Source: CALDTK01 sp965215215
GTDB taxonomy: Bacteria > Bacteroidota > Bacteroidia > Chitinophagales > Saprospiraceae
Reading direction: 5' to 3'
DNA length: 64,000 nt
Assembly (NCBI GenBank): GCA_965215215.1
Contig: OZ244043.1
Coordinates: 806,001 to 870,000, forward strand
The translations under genes and the position numbers were made by a program. Below the pieces are notes generated by a model. That model did no database searches. It was not told where the DNA came from and saw only the letters and a list, made by a program, of their open reading frames with translations. This document shows positions 18,744 through 27,695 of the stretch, piece by piece. Within the stretch, counting starts at the first letter, position 1, and each line of letters starts with the position of its first letter.

Positions 18744-19373
18744 TTACTCCGCCGCTGCTTCCTCGGTCTCTCCCGCTTCTACTTCCTCCCCTTCCGCGTT
18801 CAGGGCCGCCGTATTGGCCGAGCGAAGCGCGCGTGGGATCTCGACCATGGCTACCGGGATGGCGCCGTTGATGAGGATCTCCACACCGTCGGGCACCGTG
18901 ATGTCGCGCACGCGGATCGCGTCCCCCAACTTGAGCTTGGTGACGTCGACGAAGAGCTCGTCGATCAAATTCTCGGGGAGGGTTTTCACCTTAACCGCCC
19001 GAACCGATTGGATGAGGCGACCGCCGTTCTTTACCCCGATGCTGGAGCCTTCGGTGCGCAGCGGGATCGAGACCTTGAGGGGGTGGCCATCCTCCACGCG
19101 CAGGAAGTCGATGTGCTCGATGGCCTCGGTGGTGGGGTGGTACTGCACGTCGCGCAGGATAGCCCTCGCGGCGGAACCGGCGATGTCGAGCTCGACCACG
19201 GCGAATTGCGACGTAAAGACCAGCTTGCGCACGTCGCGGGGATCCACGGTAAAATGCTCGACACGCTCACGACCGTAAATGACGCAGGGTATACGGCCTG
19301 CTACACGGTCGGCCTTCGTGGCCTTTTTACCGGTGTCGGGGCGAGCTTGGGCGCTCAGTTGGAAGGTATTCAT
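18744..19373 (-). CDS. rplY: 50S ribosomal protein L25 (CTC family)
   Basis: 209 residues, the long L25/Ctc form. The N-terminal 5S-rRNA-binding domain includes ARPDTGKKATKADRVAGRIP and CVIYGRERVEHFTVDPRDV. The C-terminal TL5/Ctc domain includes VSIPLRTEGSSIGVKNGGRL and LPENLIDELFVDVTKLKLGD. The C-terminal tail is acidic (EGEEVEAGETEEAAAE). The omega-amidase gene follows 3 bases downstream. Confidence 0.93.
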   Translation of the reverse strand: MNTFQLSAQARPDTGKKATKADRVAGRIPCVIYGRERVEHFTVDPRDVRKLVFTSQFAVVELDIAGSAARAILRDVQYHPTTEAIEHIDFLRVEDGHPLKVSIPLRTEGSSIGVKNGGRLIQSVRAVKVKTLPENLIDELFVDVTKLKLGDAIRVRDITVPDGVEILINGAIPVAMVEIPRALRSANTAALNAEGEEVEAGETEEAAAE

Positions 19374-19439
19374 CGCCGGATGGATTTCTAATTGGAGCGC
19401 GAAAGTAGCGAATTTTCGAGTGAAGCGGACATACGCGCC

Positions 19440-21590
19440 TCAGCTAATCTGCGTCCAAGCGCGGCGCACCTGGCCGATCCGTTCCATATGGTGCCGCAGG
19501 CCCACGTTTTCGGCCGCGGACAGCTCCGGGTCGGACTCTAGCAAAGCCCTGGCTTCGTCGGCGGCGACGTGTAGGATGGTCTCGTCCTCCGGCAGCTTGG
19601 CCAACTTGAACATCTGTTGGCCGCTTTGGCGCACCCCCTCCACGTCGCCCGCGCCGCGTAGGTGGAGGTCTTTCTCCGCGATCACGAAGCCGTCGTTGGT
19701 CTGGCACATGATCTTGATGCGCTCGCGGGCGTAGTCGGAGAGCTTTCCCTCCGTCATCAGGATGCAGTAGCTCTGATCGGGGCCCCTCCCCACCCTACCG
19801 CGCAGCTGGTGCAGTTGGCTCAAGCCGAAGCGTTCGGCGTTCTCGATCACCATCACGCTGGCGTTCGGCACGTTGACGCCCACTTCGATCACGGTGGTCG
19901 CCACCATGATTTGGGTTTTGCCGCTCACGAAACGGTTCATCTCGAAGTCCTTTTGCTCCGGCTTGAGCCGGCCGTGCACGATCGAGATTTGGTACTGCGG
20001 CGCGGGGAAGCGCTCCTGGATGCGCTCGTAGCCCGTCATCACGTTCTTGAGGTCGAGCGTCTCCGATTCCTCGACCAACGGATACACCACGTACGCCTGA
20101 CGCCCCTTCGCGACCTCGGAGCGCACCCACTCGGTAATCTCGGCGCGGTGTCGCTCGGTTACGTGGCGCGTGGTTACGGGCTTGCGCCCCGGGGGGAGCT
20201 CGTCGATCTTCGACACGTCGAGCTGCGCGTGGGTGGTAAGCGCCAACGTACGCGGGATGGGCGTAGCCGTCATCACGAGGACGTGCGGCGGGTGGGGTCT
20301 ACTCTTGGCGTAGAGCTTGGCCCGCTGCTTCACGCCGAAGCGGTGCTGCTCGTCGATGACCGCCAGGCCGAGCTTGGCGAACTCGACGGGCGGCTCGATC
20401 ACGGCGTGCGTACCCACGAGCACGTGCAGGTCGCCTCGTTTGAGGGCCCGCAGCATCGAGGTCCGTTGCTTATCCTTGGTATTCCCGGTGAGGTAGGCGA
20501 CCTGAATCCCGGTGCCACTCAGCAACTGCGTGAGTCCTTCGTGGTGCTGTTGCGCCAAAATTTGGGTCGGCGCCATCAGCACCGTCTGGTAGCCGTGGTC
20601 GATGGCCATCAGCATGGCCATAAGTGCTACGATCGTTTTGCCCGACCCTACATCGCCCTGGATGAGCCGGTTCATGTGGCGCCCGGAGCCCAAATCCTCG
20701 GCTGCTTCGCGCAGGACCCGACTTTGTGCCCCCGTGAGGGCGAAGGGCAGTTTCTCGGCTACGAACCGCTCGTAGGCAGCGCCCGGCCCGGCGATCACGT
20801 AACCCTCGGTCTCGCGGTCGTGCCGCTGCTTGCCGAGCAGCTGCCGGAACGTAAACAGGAACAGCTCCTCGAACTTGACGCGACGGGTAGCCTGGTGCGC
20901 CGCCTCCTCGTCGGTCGGGAAATGCAGGTCGCGCAGCGCTACGGCGTGCGTAACCAGCCGGTAGCGTTTGCGCAGATCGAGCGGCAGGTTGTCTTCGGCG
21001 GCGGGGAAGCGCTCCTCGAGCTCGCGCAGGATAGCCCGCACCATCCGCCGGCGGGTCTTCATGTCCGTACCCTTGGCGTTGAACTTCTCGGTGCTCGGGT
21101 ACACCGGCTCGAGGGTCTCGTCGGCACCGGCCCGCTCGCTCACTTGCGGATGCGCCATGCTCACCTTGCGGCCGTAGGCGTTCACCTTCCCGTAGGCCGA
21201 GTAGGCCCGCCCGGGCTGTAGCGACCGCGCCACGTAGTAGCCCCCCCGAAACCAGATGAGCTCCACCTCGCCGGTGGCGTCGAAGAGCTTGGCCACGACC
21301 CGCCGTTTGGCCCCGGCGCCGATGTGATCCACGCGTCGCAGCGTACCGCGTACGAACACGTCGCCGCTGCCGATGCGGGGCAGCTCGCCGATCGGCGTCA
21401 CCGAGGTACGATCCACGTAGCGGATGGGCAGCAGGTACGCCAGATCGCCGAGGGTACGCACGCCGAGCTCCTCGGCGAACAGCCGGGCCCGCTCCTCCCC
21501 CACCCCCTTGAGCGCGGTTAAGGGTTTAGCGAGGAAGTCTTTCCAGGCGGCGAGCACGGGCGCGAAGATGCTTACCCGCCCCAAGATCAC
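19440..21590 (-). CDS. recG: ATP-dependent DNA helicase RecG
   Basis: About 716 residues from the GTG at 21590; a longer reading frame back to 21911 would run through rbfA and its first ~107 codons are its shadow. RecG remodels stalled replication forks and Holliday junctions. It has an N-terminal wedge/OB domain (GVGEERARLFAEELGVRTLG, DLAYLLPIRYVDRT, VFVRGTLRRVDHIGAGAKRR), Walker A GDVGSGKTIVALMAM, DEQHRFGVKQR (DExH) and TATPIPRTLALT. The helicase C region has VEVGVNVPNASVMVIENAER, FGLSQLHQLRGRVGRG and the TRG-like LRGAGDVEGVRQSG. It is divergent from rbfA; 60 bases separate the starts. Confidence 0.95.
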   Translation of the reverse strand: MILGRVSIFAPVLAAWKDFLAKPLTALKGVGEERARLFAEELGVRTLGDLAYLLPIRYVDRTSVTPIGELPRIGSGDVFVRGTLRRVDHIGAGAKRRVVAKLFDATGEVELIWFRGGYYVARSLQPGRAYSAYGKVNAYGRKVSMAHPQVSERAGADETLEPVYPSTEKFNAKGTDMKTRRRMVRAILRELEERFPAAEDNLPLDLRKRYRLVTHAVALRDLHFPTDEEAAHQATRRVKFEELFLFTFRQLLGKQRHDRETEGYVIAGPGAAYERFVAEKLPFALTGAQSRVLREAAEDLGSGRHMNRLIQGDVGSGKTIVALMAMLMAIDHGYQTVLMAPTQILAQQHHEGLTQLLSGTGIQVAYLTGNTKDKQRTSMLRALKRGDLHVLVGTHAVIEPPVEFAKLGLAVIDEQHRFGVKQRAKLYAKSRPHPPHVLVMTATPIPRTLALTTHAQLDVSKIDELPPGRKPVTTRHVTERHRAEITEWVRSEVAKGRQAYVVYPLVEESETLDLKNVMTGYERIQERFPAPQYQISIVHGRLKPEQKDFEMNRFVSGKTQIMVATTVIEVGVNVPNASVMVIENAERFGLSQLHQLRGRVGRGPDQSYCILMTEGKLSDYARERIKIMCQTNDGFVIAEKDLHLRGAGDVEGVRQSGQQMFKLAKLPEDETILHVAADEARALLESDPELSAAENVGLRHHMERIGQVRRAWTQIS

Positions 21591-21650
21591 ACGTTTTGTG
21601 GCAAGAGCTTGGCGAAATTTGCTTAACGCGCGCCCTAGCTTTACGGCACC

Positions 21651-22019
21651 ATGGCCAACAGCATTCGACAAGAACAAGTCGGCGAGACCGTCCGCCGCCA
21701 CCTTTCCGTCGTTTTGCAACAGGAAGGGAGTTACATCTACGGCACCACCGCCTTCGTGACGGTTACCGAGATCCAGATGACGCCCGACCTGTCCCAAGCT
21801 CGCGTCTACCTCAGCGTCTTCGGGATCGAGGACAAGCAGGCGGTGATCCTGCAGCTCGAGGACGAGTACCCGCGCGTGCGCCAATCGCTCGGCTACCGCC
21901 TCAAGCGGCACCTGCGGCGGATTCCGGAGTTGCAGTTCTTCCTCGACGATACCCTGGATGAGATGTACCGGCTTCGGGGGGTTTTCGACAGGTTGAGGGA
22001 CGAGGGGGCGGGGGGATAG
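21651..22019 (+). CDS. rbfA: 30S ribosome-binding factor A
   Basis: 122 residues, the standard size. This KH-type protein helps mature the 16S rRNA 5' end on the 30S subunit and in cold adaptation. Diagnostic stretches are SIRQEQVGETVRRHLSVVLQ, VTEIQMTPDLSQARVYLSVF, and RRIPELQFFLDDTLDEMYRL, which is the RbfA C-terminal signature. A short GGG-rich tail follows. Confidence 0.93.
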   Translation: MANSIRQEQVGETVRRHLSVVLQQEGSYIYGTTAFVTVTEIQMTPDLSQARVYLSVFGIEDKQAVILQLEDEYPRVRQSLGYRLKRHLRRIPELQFFLDDTLDEMYRLRGVFDRLRDEGAGG

Positions 22020-22041
22020 GTTTCTCGAGGGTTGGTAAGGA

Positions 22042-22132
22042 GCGTGGCGTTAGGTGCGCTCCGCTCGTGCCACGCGGCAACGGGCGGGGCCGTCGTCTTC
22101 CGGGCGCGCGAGCGGGGTTCGCCCAACGCGCC
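22042..22132. repeat. REP/BIME-like inverted pair of palindromic repeats
   Basis: Two copies in opposite orientation lie between rbfA and radC. Copy D (22042-22077, read on minus) has stem GCGTGGC/GCCACGC and loop CGAGCGGAGCGCACCTAA. Copy E (22103-22132, read on plus) has stem GGCGCG/CGCGCC and loop CGAGCGGGGTTCGCCCAA. Three related copies lie at 63316-63490. Confidence 0.65.
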
Positions 22133-22148
22133 AGCGCGCGCGCTGGCG

Positions 22149-22955
22149 CTACAACAACTTCGCGTCCCTGAAACTGAAGTACCGCCGCCCCGCCACGATC
22201 AGGTGGTCCCCGAAGTGCACGTCCAACACCCGGCCCGCCGCAACGAGTTGGCGCGTGAGCACCCGATCCGCCTCACTCGGGGCCAGGCTCCCGGAGGGGT
22301 GATTGTGCGCCAGGATGACACCGGTGGCCTCGTAGCGGAGCGCCAGCGCGTACAGCCGCCGCACGTCGACCACCGTGCCACCGATCCCGCCGCTGCTGAG
22401 GCGCTCGCGCCGGACCAGCCGACTCGCGTTATTGAGCAGCAGCACCCACGACTCCTCGTGCCTGAGGTCGGAGAGCATCGGGCGGAGACGTTCGAAAGCG
22501 TCCTCGCTTGTGAGAATAACCGGCCGCTCGGCGTCGGGCTCGACGGAACGGCGGCGGCCGAGCTCAAGGGCCGCGAGTAGGGTGACCGCTTTCACCGCCC
22601 CCACCCCGCGCACACGCGCGAGATCCTTGTAGCCGTAGGTGCTCAGCTCGCGTAGGCGCCCGGCGGCGCCGCGGAGCAGCTCGCGGGCCACGTCCCACGC
22701 GGAGGCCTCGGTGGTGCCCGAGCGCAGGAGGATGGCGAGGAGCTCCGCGGTGGAAAGGGCCTCGGCGCCGACCGCCATCAGGCGTTCGCGTGGCCGTTCT
22801 GCGGCATTCCACGCCTTGATGGGCAATGGCGCCTCCGTTCGCTCCGGGAGCTTAACGGCTTCGGCCACCGCGGACCCACTGGAGCCCGTGGGGCGCGGCG
22901 CGCGGATAGGGGGCGATAGGCCGACGCCCACCGCCGCGGCGTGTGTGTTCTTCAT
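22149..22955 (-). CDS. radC: RadC-family JAB/MPN domain protein
   Basis: 268 residues. The UPF0758/RadC architecture is an N-terminal HhH-like helical region (LSTAELLAILLRSGTTEASA, DLARVRGVGAVKAVTLLAAL) followed by the JAB metalloprotease-like domain with ILAHNHPSGSLAPSEAD (HxH...D zinc motif) and DHLIVAGRRYFSFRD. The historical link to DNA repair is not supported by later work, so the cellular role is open. The N-terminal ~40 residues are low-complexity; a start further downstream is possible. It is divergent from rnpA. Confidence 0.92.
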   Translation of the reverse strand: MKNTHAAAVGVGLSPPIRAPRPTGSSGSAVAEAVKLPERTEAPLPIKAWNAAERPRERLMAVGAEALSTAELLAILLRSGTTEASAWDVARELLRGAAGRLRELSTYGYKDLARVRGVGAVKAVTLLAALELGRRRSVEPDAERPVILTSEDAFERLRPMLSDLRHEESWVLLLNNASRLVRRERLSSGGIGGTVVDVRRLYALALRYEATGVILAHNHPSGSLAPSEADRVLTRQLVAAGRVLDVHFGDHLIVAGRRYFSFRDAKLL

Positions 22956-23018
22956 TTCGATTCAAAACAATTTGTGGCAAGTATACTATCTCTAGGGCGA
23001 AGCGCGCACCTTGCCGCC

Positions 23019-23441
23019 GTGAATGTCCCCGACGCGCGCTTCCGACCCGCCGAACACCTCAAATCGCGCGAGGCCATCTCCGCCTTGTTTCGGGGCGGTG
23101 CGTACACGGCCAAAGCGTATCCCCTGCGGCTCGTGTACCGTTTTCGCGAAAGCGGACCTCCCCAACCGCCCGTGCGGATCGGCTTCGTGGCCTCCAAGCG
23201 GGCCTTTCGCCACGCCCACGATCGCAACCACGTGAAGCGGCGAATGCGCGAGGCATTTCGTTTGCACAAGCAAGTACTCCACCGGGCGCTCGGGTCGCAC
23301 GAGGGGACGGCCATCGACGCGATGCTGCTGTTCACCGGTCGGGAGTTGCCCACCCAAGCTCAGATCACCCGCGCATGGCTCAAGCTACTTACCAAATTCG
23401 AAGCTCCCCCGCCACCGTCTCCCCAGCGCGTGCTGCCTTAA
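23019..23441 (+). CDS. rnpA: Ribonuclease P protein component
   Basis: About 140 residues from the GTG at 23019; the frame is open back to 22941 but the extra 26 residues do not look like RnpA. The protein supports the RNase P RNA in tRNA 5' maturation. Family landmarks are FRPAEHLKSREAISALFRGG, RIGFVASKRAFRHAHDRNHV and KRRMREAFRLHKQ, the conserved RNR-type basic helix that binds RNA. rpmH is not adjacent here. Its 3' end overlaps the next gene by 67 bases. Confidence 0.9.
   Translation: MNVPDARFRPAEHLKSREAISALFRGGAYTAKAYPLRLVYRFRESGPPQPPVRIGFVASKRAFRHAHDRNHVKRRMREAFRLHKQVLHRALGSHEGTAIDAMLLFTGRELPTQAQITRAWLKLLTKFEAPPPPSPQRVLP
23140..23153 (+). repeat. Iterated motif (GTTTTCGCGAAAGC)
   Basis: Inside rnpA, encoding RFRES; the motif begins at codon position 3, unlike the xylB copy. 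Confidence 0.75.
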
Positions 23442-23941
23442 CCGCATTCGTTTGCCTGTGTGCTAGTACACTGTTCGCCCAGCCGCAACCCTACCTCCTC
23501 TTACAGGCACCGCGCTCGCGCGCCACCGAGCGTTTCGCCATTGGTACCGTGCTCGAGTGGCGCTTCGTAGGCGAAGACGAGCTCTTTTCCGCCCCTTTCC
23601 GCGGCGCCTTCCCCGAGTCGCAGAGCGTGCTCATCAGCGACATCCTCATCGGCGTCGACAAGATCGCCGAGGTACGCTACAAGCACGAGAACCGTTTCCA
23701 GGCCTATACCCGCGTGCAGGGCCCGCTCATCGCGATCATTAGCGGTATCGGGCTCGCCGTACCGAGCCTGCGTCAACGTCAGGGCAATTTCCTCGTCGGC
23801 ACCGCCACTACCGGCGTGCTGCTCACCCTCTTCGGCAACATCGGGCGCTACCGCAGGCGCGAGGTCGGTCCCACCAAAGCCTGGCAACTCCACGTCGCCG
23901 GCGGCGATTTGCGCGAAGCCGACGACCCCGAACGCTACTGA
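23375..23941 (+). CDS. Hypothetical secreted/membrane protein overlapping the rnpA 3' end
   Basis: About 188 residues from the ATG at 23375. Upstream codons of this frame are the shadow of rnpA. It begins with a basic N region and a signal-like helix (ALTAFVCLCASTLFAQ). The mature part shows ATERFAIGTVLEWRFVGEDE, a beta-rich stretch, and two hydrophobic segments (LIAIISGIGLAVPSL, FLVGTATTGVLLTLFGNIGR) before a charged C terminus. No family is recognised. The 67-base overlap suggests transcriptional and translational coupling to rnpA. It is convergent with aroQ (7-base overlap). Confidence 0.7.
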   Translation: MAQATYQIRSSPATVSPARAALTAFVCLCASTLFAQPQPYLLLQAPRSRATERFAIGTVLEWRFVGEDELFSAPFRGAFPESQSVLISDILIGVDKIAEVRYKHENRFQAYTRVQGPLIAIISGIGLAVPSLRQRQGNFLVGTATTGVLLTLFGNIGRYRRREVGPTKAWQLHVAGGDLREADDPERY

Positions 23942-24369
23942 AGGCGCCCGATCAGGTAGTCGATCGCCAGCGCGTACCCGCGCAGCCCCAATCCGCTGAC
24001 GCTGCCCACCGCGGCGGGCGTTACGTAGGAGTGTCGCCGGAAGCCCTCGCGGGCGTGGACGTTCGAAATGTGCACATCGACCACCGGCGCACGGATGGCA
24101 CGGATGGCATCCCCCAGCGCGAGCGAAGTGTGCCCGAGCGCACCCGCGTTGAGCACCACGCCGGTACCGCTTTCGCTAAAACCCACCGCGTGTAAATAGT
24201 CGATGAGGGCCCCCTCGTGATTGCTCTGGAAGAGCTCGAGTCCGGCACGACCGGCGTACCGCCCCCGGAGCTCTTCCAGGTAATCGGCGAGCGAGCGATC
24301 CCCGTAAATACCCGGTTCGCGCTTGCCGACGAGATTTAAGTTCGGACCGTTGAGGATGTGGATCGTCAA
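23935..24369 (-). CDS. aroQ: 3-dehydroquinate dehydratase, type II
   Basis: 144 residues with a TTG start (TTG ACG ATC CAC ATC). It dehydrates 3-dehydroquinate to 3-dehydroshikimate, step three of the shikimate pathway, as a dodecamer. Conserved residues are ILNGPNLNLVGKREPGIYG (Arg17 and catalytic Tyr22), FQSNHEGALIDYLH, NAGALGHTSLAL, and VHISNVHAREGFRRHSY (catalytic His). A motif copy at 24169 encodes GFSES. Confidence 0.95.
   Translation of the reverse strand: MTIHILNGPNLNLVGKREPGIYGDRSLADYLEELRGRYAGRAGLELFQSNHEGALIDYLHAVGFSESGTGVVLNAGALGHTSLALGDAIRAIRAPVVDVHISNVHAREGFRRHSYVTPAAVGSVSGLGLRGYALAIDYLIGRLQ
24169..24182 (-). repeat. Iterated motif (GTTTTAGCGAAAGC on the minus strand)
   Basis: Inside aroQ, sense strand encoding GFSES (motif starts at codon position 3). 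Confidence 0.75.
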
Positions 24370-24390
24370 AGCGAGTGGACTCTCACCGCC

Positions 24391-26586
24391 CTAGTTGGCG
24401 ACGTCGCTGAGGAACTTGATGCGGTACAGCCGGATCTCCTCGAGCGTTACGTCGTCTTCGCGGAGCTCCGCGAAGGCCACTTCCGAATCGTCGGTTTCGG
24501 AATCCATGAAGTACTCCTTCAGGTCGTCGCGGGTGTACTCGTCGATCACCTCGTCTACGTAGTAGTCGATGTTGACCTTCGTGCCCGAGATCACGATCGC
24601 GTTGAGCTCGTCCAGCAGCTCGTCCATCGACATCTTCACCGCGTCGGCTACCTCGTCGAGGGCCATCTTCTTGTCGATGCCCTGGATGATCTGCACCTTC
24701 GAACGGCTCTTGTTGGCGACCTGCTTGACGACGAAATCGGTCGGTCGGTCGATGTCGTTTTCGTCGACGTACGCGGCGATCAACTCGAGGAACGGCTTCG
24801 CGTAGCGCTTCGCCTTACCGAGGCTCACCCCGGAGATCTTGGTCATGTCCTCCAGCGAGATCGGGTACTGGGTGGCCATGTCCTCGATGCTCGGATCCTG
24901 GAAGATCACGTAGGGCGGCAGGTCCTTTTCGTCGGCGATCTCCTTGCGGAGTGCCTTGAGCTGGCCGTGCAACTCGTCGTCGAGCGCGACCGAGCGCTTG
25001 GGCTGCGGATCGGGATCCTGCTGCGAGGAGTCGTACTGGTGGTTGAGCGGGATCGAGATGCTCACCGGGGCGTCGAGGAAGCCCTGGCCCTTGTCGGTTA
25101 CGCTGAGCCGGCCGTAGGTCTCGATGTTCTTGAAGATCAAATCGTTGAGGATACCCTGGCGAAACAGCGACATCCAAAACACCTCGTCGTGCGCCTTACC
25201 GATGCCGAAGAGGGGCCGCTGGTCGAAGCGGAAGTCCTTCATCGCCTTCGTGGCCTTGCCCATCACGAAATCGACGTAGGTCTGGATGGTGTAGTTCTCG
25301 TCGAGCTCCTTGATCGCCGAGAGCGCCTGGTGCATCTCGGTCTGCACCTCGAGGCGCGGCTTGGGGTGCACGCAGTTGTCGCACATCCCGCAGTTGTCGT
25401 GCGGGAACTCCTCCCCGAAGTAGTGCAGCAGGAAGCGGCGGCGGCAAGTGGCCGTCTCGGTGTAGGCGCTCACCTCCTGGATCAGCTGACTGCCCAGCTC
25501 GCGCTCGGCCACCGGCTTGTCGCGCAGGAATTTCTCCAGGCGCAGGATGTCTTTGTAGTTGTAGTAGGCGAGGCAGGTCGAGTTGATACCGTCCCGACCG
25601 GCGCGGCCGGTCTCCTGGTAGTAGTTCTCGATCGACTTCGGGATGTCGTAGTGGACCACGAAGCGCACGTTGGGCTTGTCGATGCCCATCCCGAAGGCGA
25701 TCGTGGCCACGATCACGTCGCAGTCCTCCTTGATGAACTCGTCTTGCGTACGCGAGCGCGTCTTCGCGTCGAGACCGGCGTGGTAGGGCTTGGCGCGTAC
25801 CCCGTTTACGGCCAGCGCGCTGGCGATCTCCTCGGTGCTCTTGCGGCTCTGCACGTAGATGATGCCCGAGCCCCCGTTAAACCCCTTCACGAACTGGATG
25901 ATCGAGCGGAAGGTGTTCTCCTTGTTTCCCTTCGACCGGATCTCGTACATGAGATTGGTACGATTGAAAGACGTGATGAAGGTGGCCTCCTCCCGCATGT
26001 TGAGGTTCTTCACGATGTCCGACTGTACCTTGGGCGTAGCCGTAGCCGTGAGCGCGACGATGGGGATCTCGCGGTTGATCTCGTCGAGCATCAATCGGAT
26101 CCGGCGGTACTCCGGGCGGAAATCGTGGCCCCACTCGGAGATACAGTGCGCCTCGTCGACCGCCACGAACGAGACGTTCGTGTCGCGGAAGAACTCGATG
26201 TTCTCCTCCTTGGTCAGTGTCTCGGGGGCCACGTAAAGCAGCTTCGTTTTACCGGCCACGATGTCCTCCTTCACGATGCGCGCCTGCGCCTTGGTGAGCG
26301 AGGAGTTGAGGTAGTGCGCGATGGAATCCTGCTCCACGAAGCCACGGATGGCGTCGACCTGATTTTTCATGAGGGCGATCAGCGGACTGATCACGAGGGC
26401 GGTGCCCTCCATCATGAGGGCGGGAAGCTGGTAGCAAAGCGATTTACCACCTCCGGTGGGCATGATGACGAAAGTGTCGCGGCCTTCCAGCACGGCGGCA
26501 CAGATATCTTCCTGTCGTTCTTTAAAGCTATCGAAGCCAAAAACTTCTTGTAAGGCTCCTTGAAGACGTTCGCGGGTAGCGATCAT
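24391..26586 (-). CDS. recQ: ATP-dependent DNA helicase RecQ
   Basis: 731 residues. This 3'-5' SF2 helicase serves recombination and fork repair. Motif 0 is FGFDSFKERQEDICAAVLEG, Walker A MPTGGGKSLCYQLPAL, Walker B with the RecQ signature VDEAHCISEWGHDFRPEYRR, motif III LTATATPKV, and motif VI YYQETGRAGRDG. The zinc-binding RQC region has CRRRFLLHYFGE...CGMCDNC. A winged helix and an HRDC domain (~540-620, DLPPYVIFQDPSIEDMATQY) follow, then a ~100-residue acidic C-terminal extension longer than in E. coli RecQ (609 aa). GC and codon use are more even than in neighbours. Confidence 0.96.
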   Translation of the reverse strand: MIATRERLQGALQEVFGFDSFKERQEDICAAVLEGRDTFVIMPTGGGKSLCYQLPALMMEGTALVISPLIALMKNQVDAIRGFVEQDSIAHYLNSSLTKAQARIVKEDIVAGKTKLLYVAPETLTKEENIEFFRDTNVSFVAVDEAHCISEWGHDFRPEYRRIRLMLDEINREIPIVALTATATPKVQSDIVKNLNMREEATFITSFNRTNLMYEIRSKGNKENTFRSIIQFVKGFNGGSGIIYVQSRKSTEEIASALAVNGVRAKPYHAGLDAKTRSRTQDEFIKEDCDVIVATIAFGMGIDKPNVRFVVHYDIPKSIENYYQETGRAGRDGINSTCLAYYNYKDILRLEKFLRDKPVAERELGSQLIQEVSAYTETATCRRRFLLHYFGEEFPHDNCGMCDNCVHPKPRLEVQTEMHQALSAIKELDENYTIQTYVDFVMGKATKAMKDFRFDQRPLFGIGKAHDEVFWMSLFRQGILNDLIFKNIETYGRLSVTDKGQGFLDAPVSISIPLNHQYDSSQQDPDPQPKRSVALDDELHGQLKALRKEIADEKDLPPYVIFQDPSIEDMATQYPISLEDMTKISGVSLGKAKRYAKPFLELIAAYVDENDIDRPTDFVVKQVANKSRSKVQIIQGIDKKMALDEVADAVKMSMDELLDELNAIVISGTKVNIDYYVDEVIDEYTRDDLKEYFMDSETDDSEVAFAELREDDVTLEEIRLYRIKFLSDVAN

Positions 26587-26720
26587 TCTGGTCTAATGTA
26601 GATGAACAAGGCGGATAAACGAACCGGGCTTTATTTGCCCCCACTCGTGCGGGGCAGCTGGTTGACCTTTCCACAACGTTAACGAAACTAAACATTCTAC
26701 AACGAGCCTCTACCCTATCT

Positions 26721-27695
26721 ATGTCACACCGAGACCTGATTTTCGATACCGCCCGTCAGACGCTCGAAATCGAGGCGGTTAGTCTGCGGGGTCTCCGCGA
26801 TTCGCTCGACGAACGCTTCGCGAACGTGGTCGAGGCCGTTCTCGCCTCCCGCGGCAGGCTCGTGGTCTCGGGGATCGGTAAATCGGCGCTCGTCGCCCGG
26901 AAGCTGGTGGCCACCTTTAACTCTACCGGTACGCCCGCTTTATTCATGCACGCCGGCGACGCCATCCACGGCGACCTGGGGATGATTCAGGCGGGCGATC
27001 TCGTGATGTGCCTCTCGAAGAGCGGCGAAACCGCCGAGATGCGCGCGCTAGTTCCGTTGGTACGGCAACTCGGGCACCCCCTGATCGCCGTGGTCGCACG
27101 CGCCGATTGTTTCCTGGCGCTCCAGGCCGACTACACCCTGCTCACCCCGATCGCGCGCGAGGCCGATCCACACAACCTCGCCCCCACCGCCAGCGCGATC
27201 GTACAAATGGCACTCGGCGACGCGCTCGCCACCGCGCTACTCGCCGTCCGCGGGTTCCGCCCGGAAGATTTCGCGCAGTTCCACCCCGGCGGGAGCCTCG
27301 GCAAGCAGCTCTACCTCCGCCTGCACGACCTCGGCTGCCGCAACGCCCGTCCGCGCGTACCGCCCACCGCCAACTTGCGCGAAGTGATCCTGGAGATCAC
27401 GGGCAAACGCCTCGGCGCCACCGCGGTGTGCGAGCCGGGTACCGAGCGGTTGCTCGGCGTAGTAACCGACGGTGACCTCCGGCGCATGCTCGCCCGCGAG
27501 AGCGACACGGGCACCGTTACCGCCGGGGGACTCATGACACCCGCCCCGCAGGCCATGCACGATCAGGAGCTCGCCATCCGCGGCCTGGAACTGGTGCAGG
27601 CCCGCGAGATCAACCAGCTCCTGCTCGTGGACGCGCGCGGGGCGTACACCGGCATGGTCCACCTCCACGATTTCATTCGGGAGGGATTGGGCTAG
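26721..27695 (+). CDS. kdsD: D-arabinose 5-phosphate isomerase, KpsF/GutQ family
   Basis: 324 residues. It converts ribulose 5-phosphate to arabinose 5-phosphate, the precursor of Kdo for LPS or capsule. The N-terminal SIS domain (~1-190) includes VVSGIGKSALVARKLVATFN, GDLGMIQAGDLVMCLSKSGE and FHPGGSLGKQLYLRLHDLG. The C-terminal pair of CBS domains (~205-324) includes VVTDGDLRRMLARES and NQLLLVDARGAYTGMVHLHD. The 3' end overlaps the convergent ligase-like gene by 23 bases; both fit surface polysaccharide synthesis. Confidence 0.93.
   Translation: MSHRDLIFDTARQTLEIEAVSLRGLRDSLDERFANVVEAVLASRGRLVVSGIGKSALVARKLVATFNSTGTPALFMHAGDAIHGDLGMIQAGDLVMCLSKSGETAEMRALVPLVRQLGHPLIAVVARADCFLALQADYTLLTPIAREADPHNLAPTASAIVQMALGDALATALLAVRGFRPEDFAQFHPGGSLGKQLYLRLHDLGCRNARPRVPPTANLREVILEITGKRLGATAVCEPGTERLLGVVTDGDLRRMLARESDTGTVTAGGLMTPAPQAMHDQELAIRGLELVQAREINQLLLVDARGAYTGMVHLHDFIREGLG

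Noticed and set aside
19662..21221. 519-codon plus frame opposite recG
   Set aside because: Antisense shadow, with composition typical of complement frames.
21591..21911. N-terminal extension of recG in the same frame
   Set aside because: It reads through rbfA on the other strand and has no RecG similarity; GTG 21590 gives a normal length.
24358..26553. 731-codon open frame on plus opposite recQ
   Set aside because: It is an antisense shadow caused by high GC and even codon use; it is rich in Leu, Val, Asp and His and lacks family motifs, while recQ on minus is certain.
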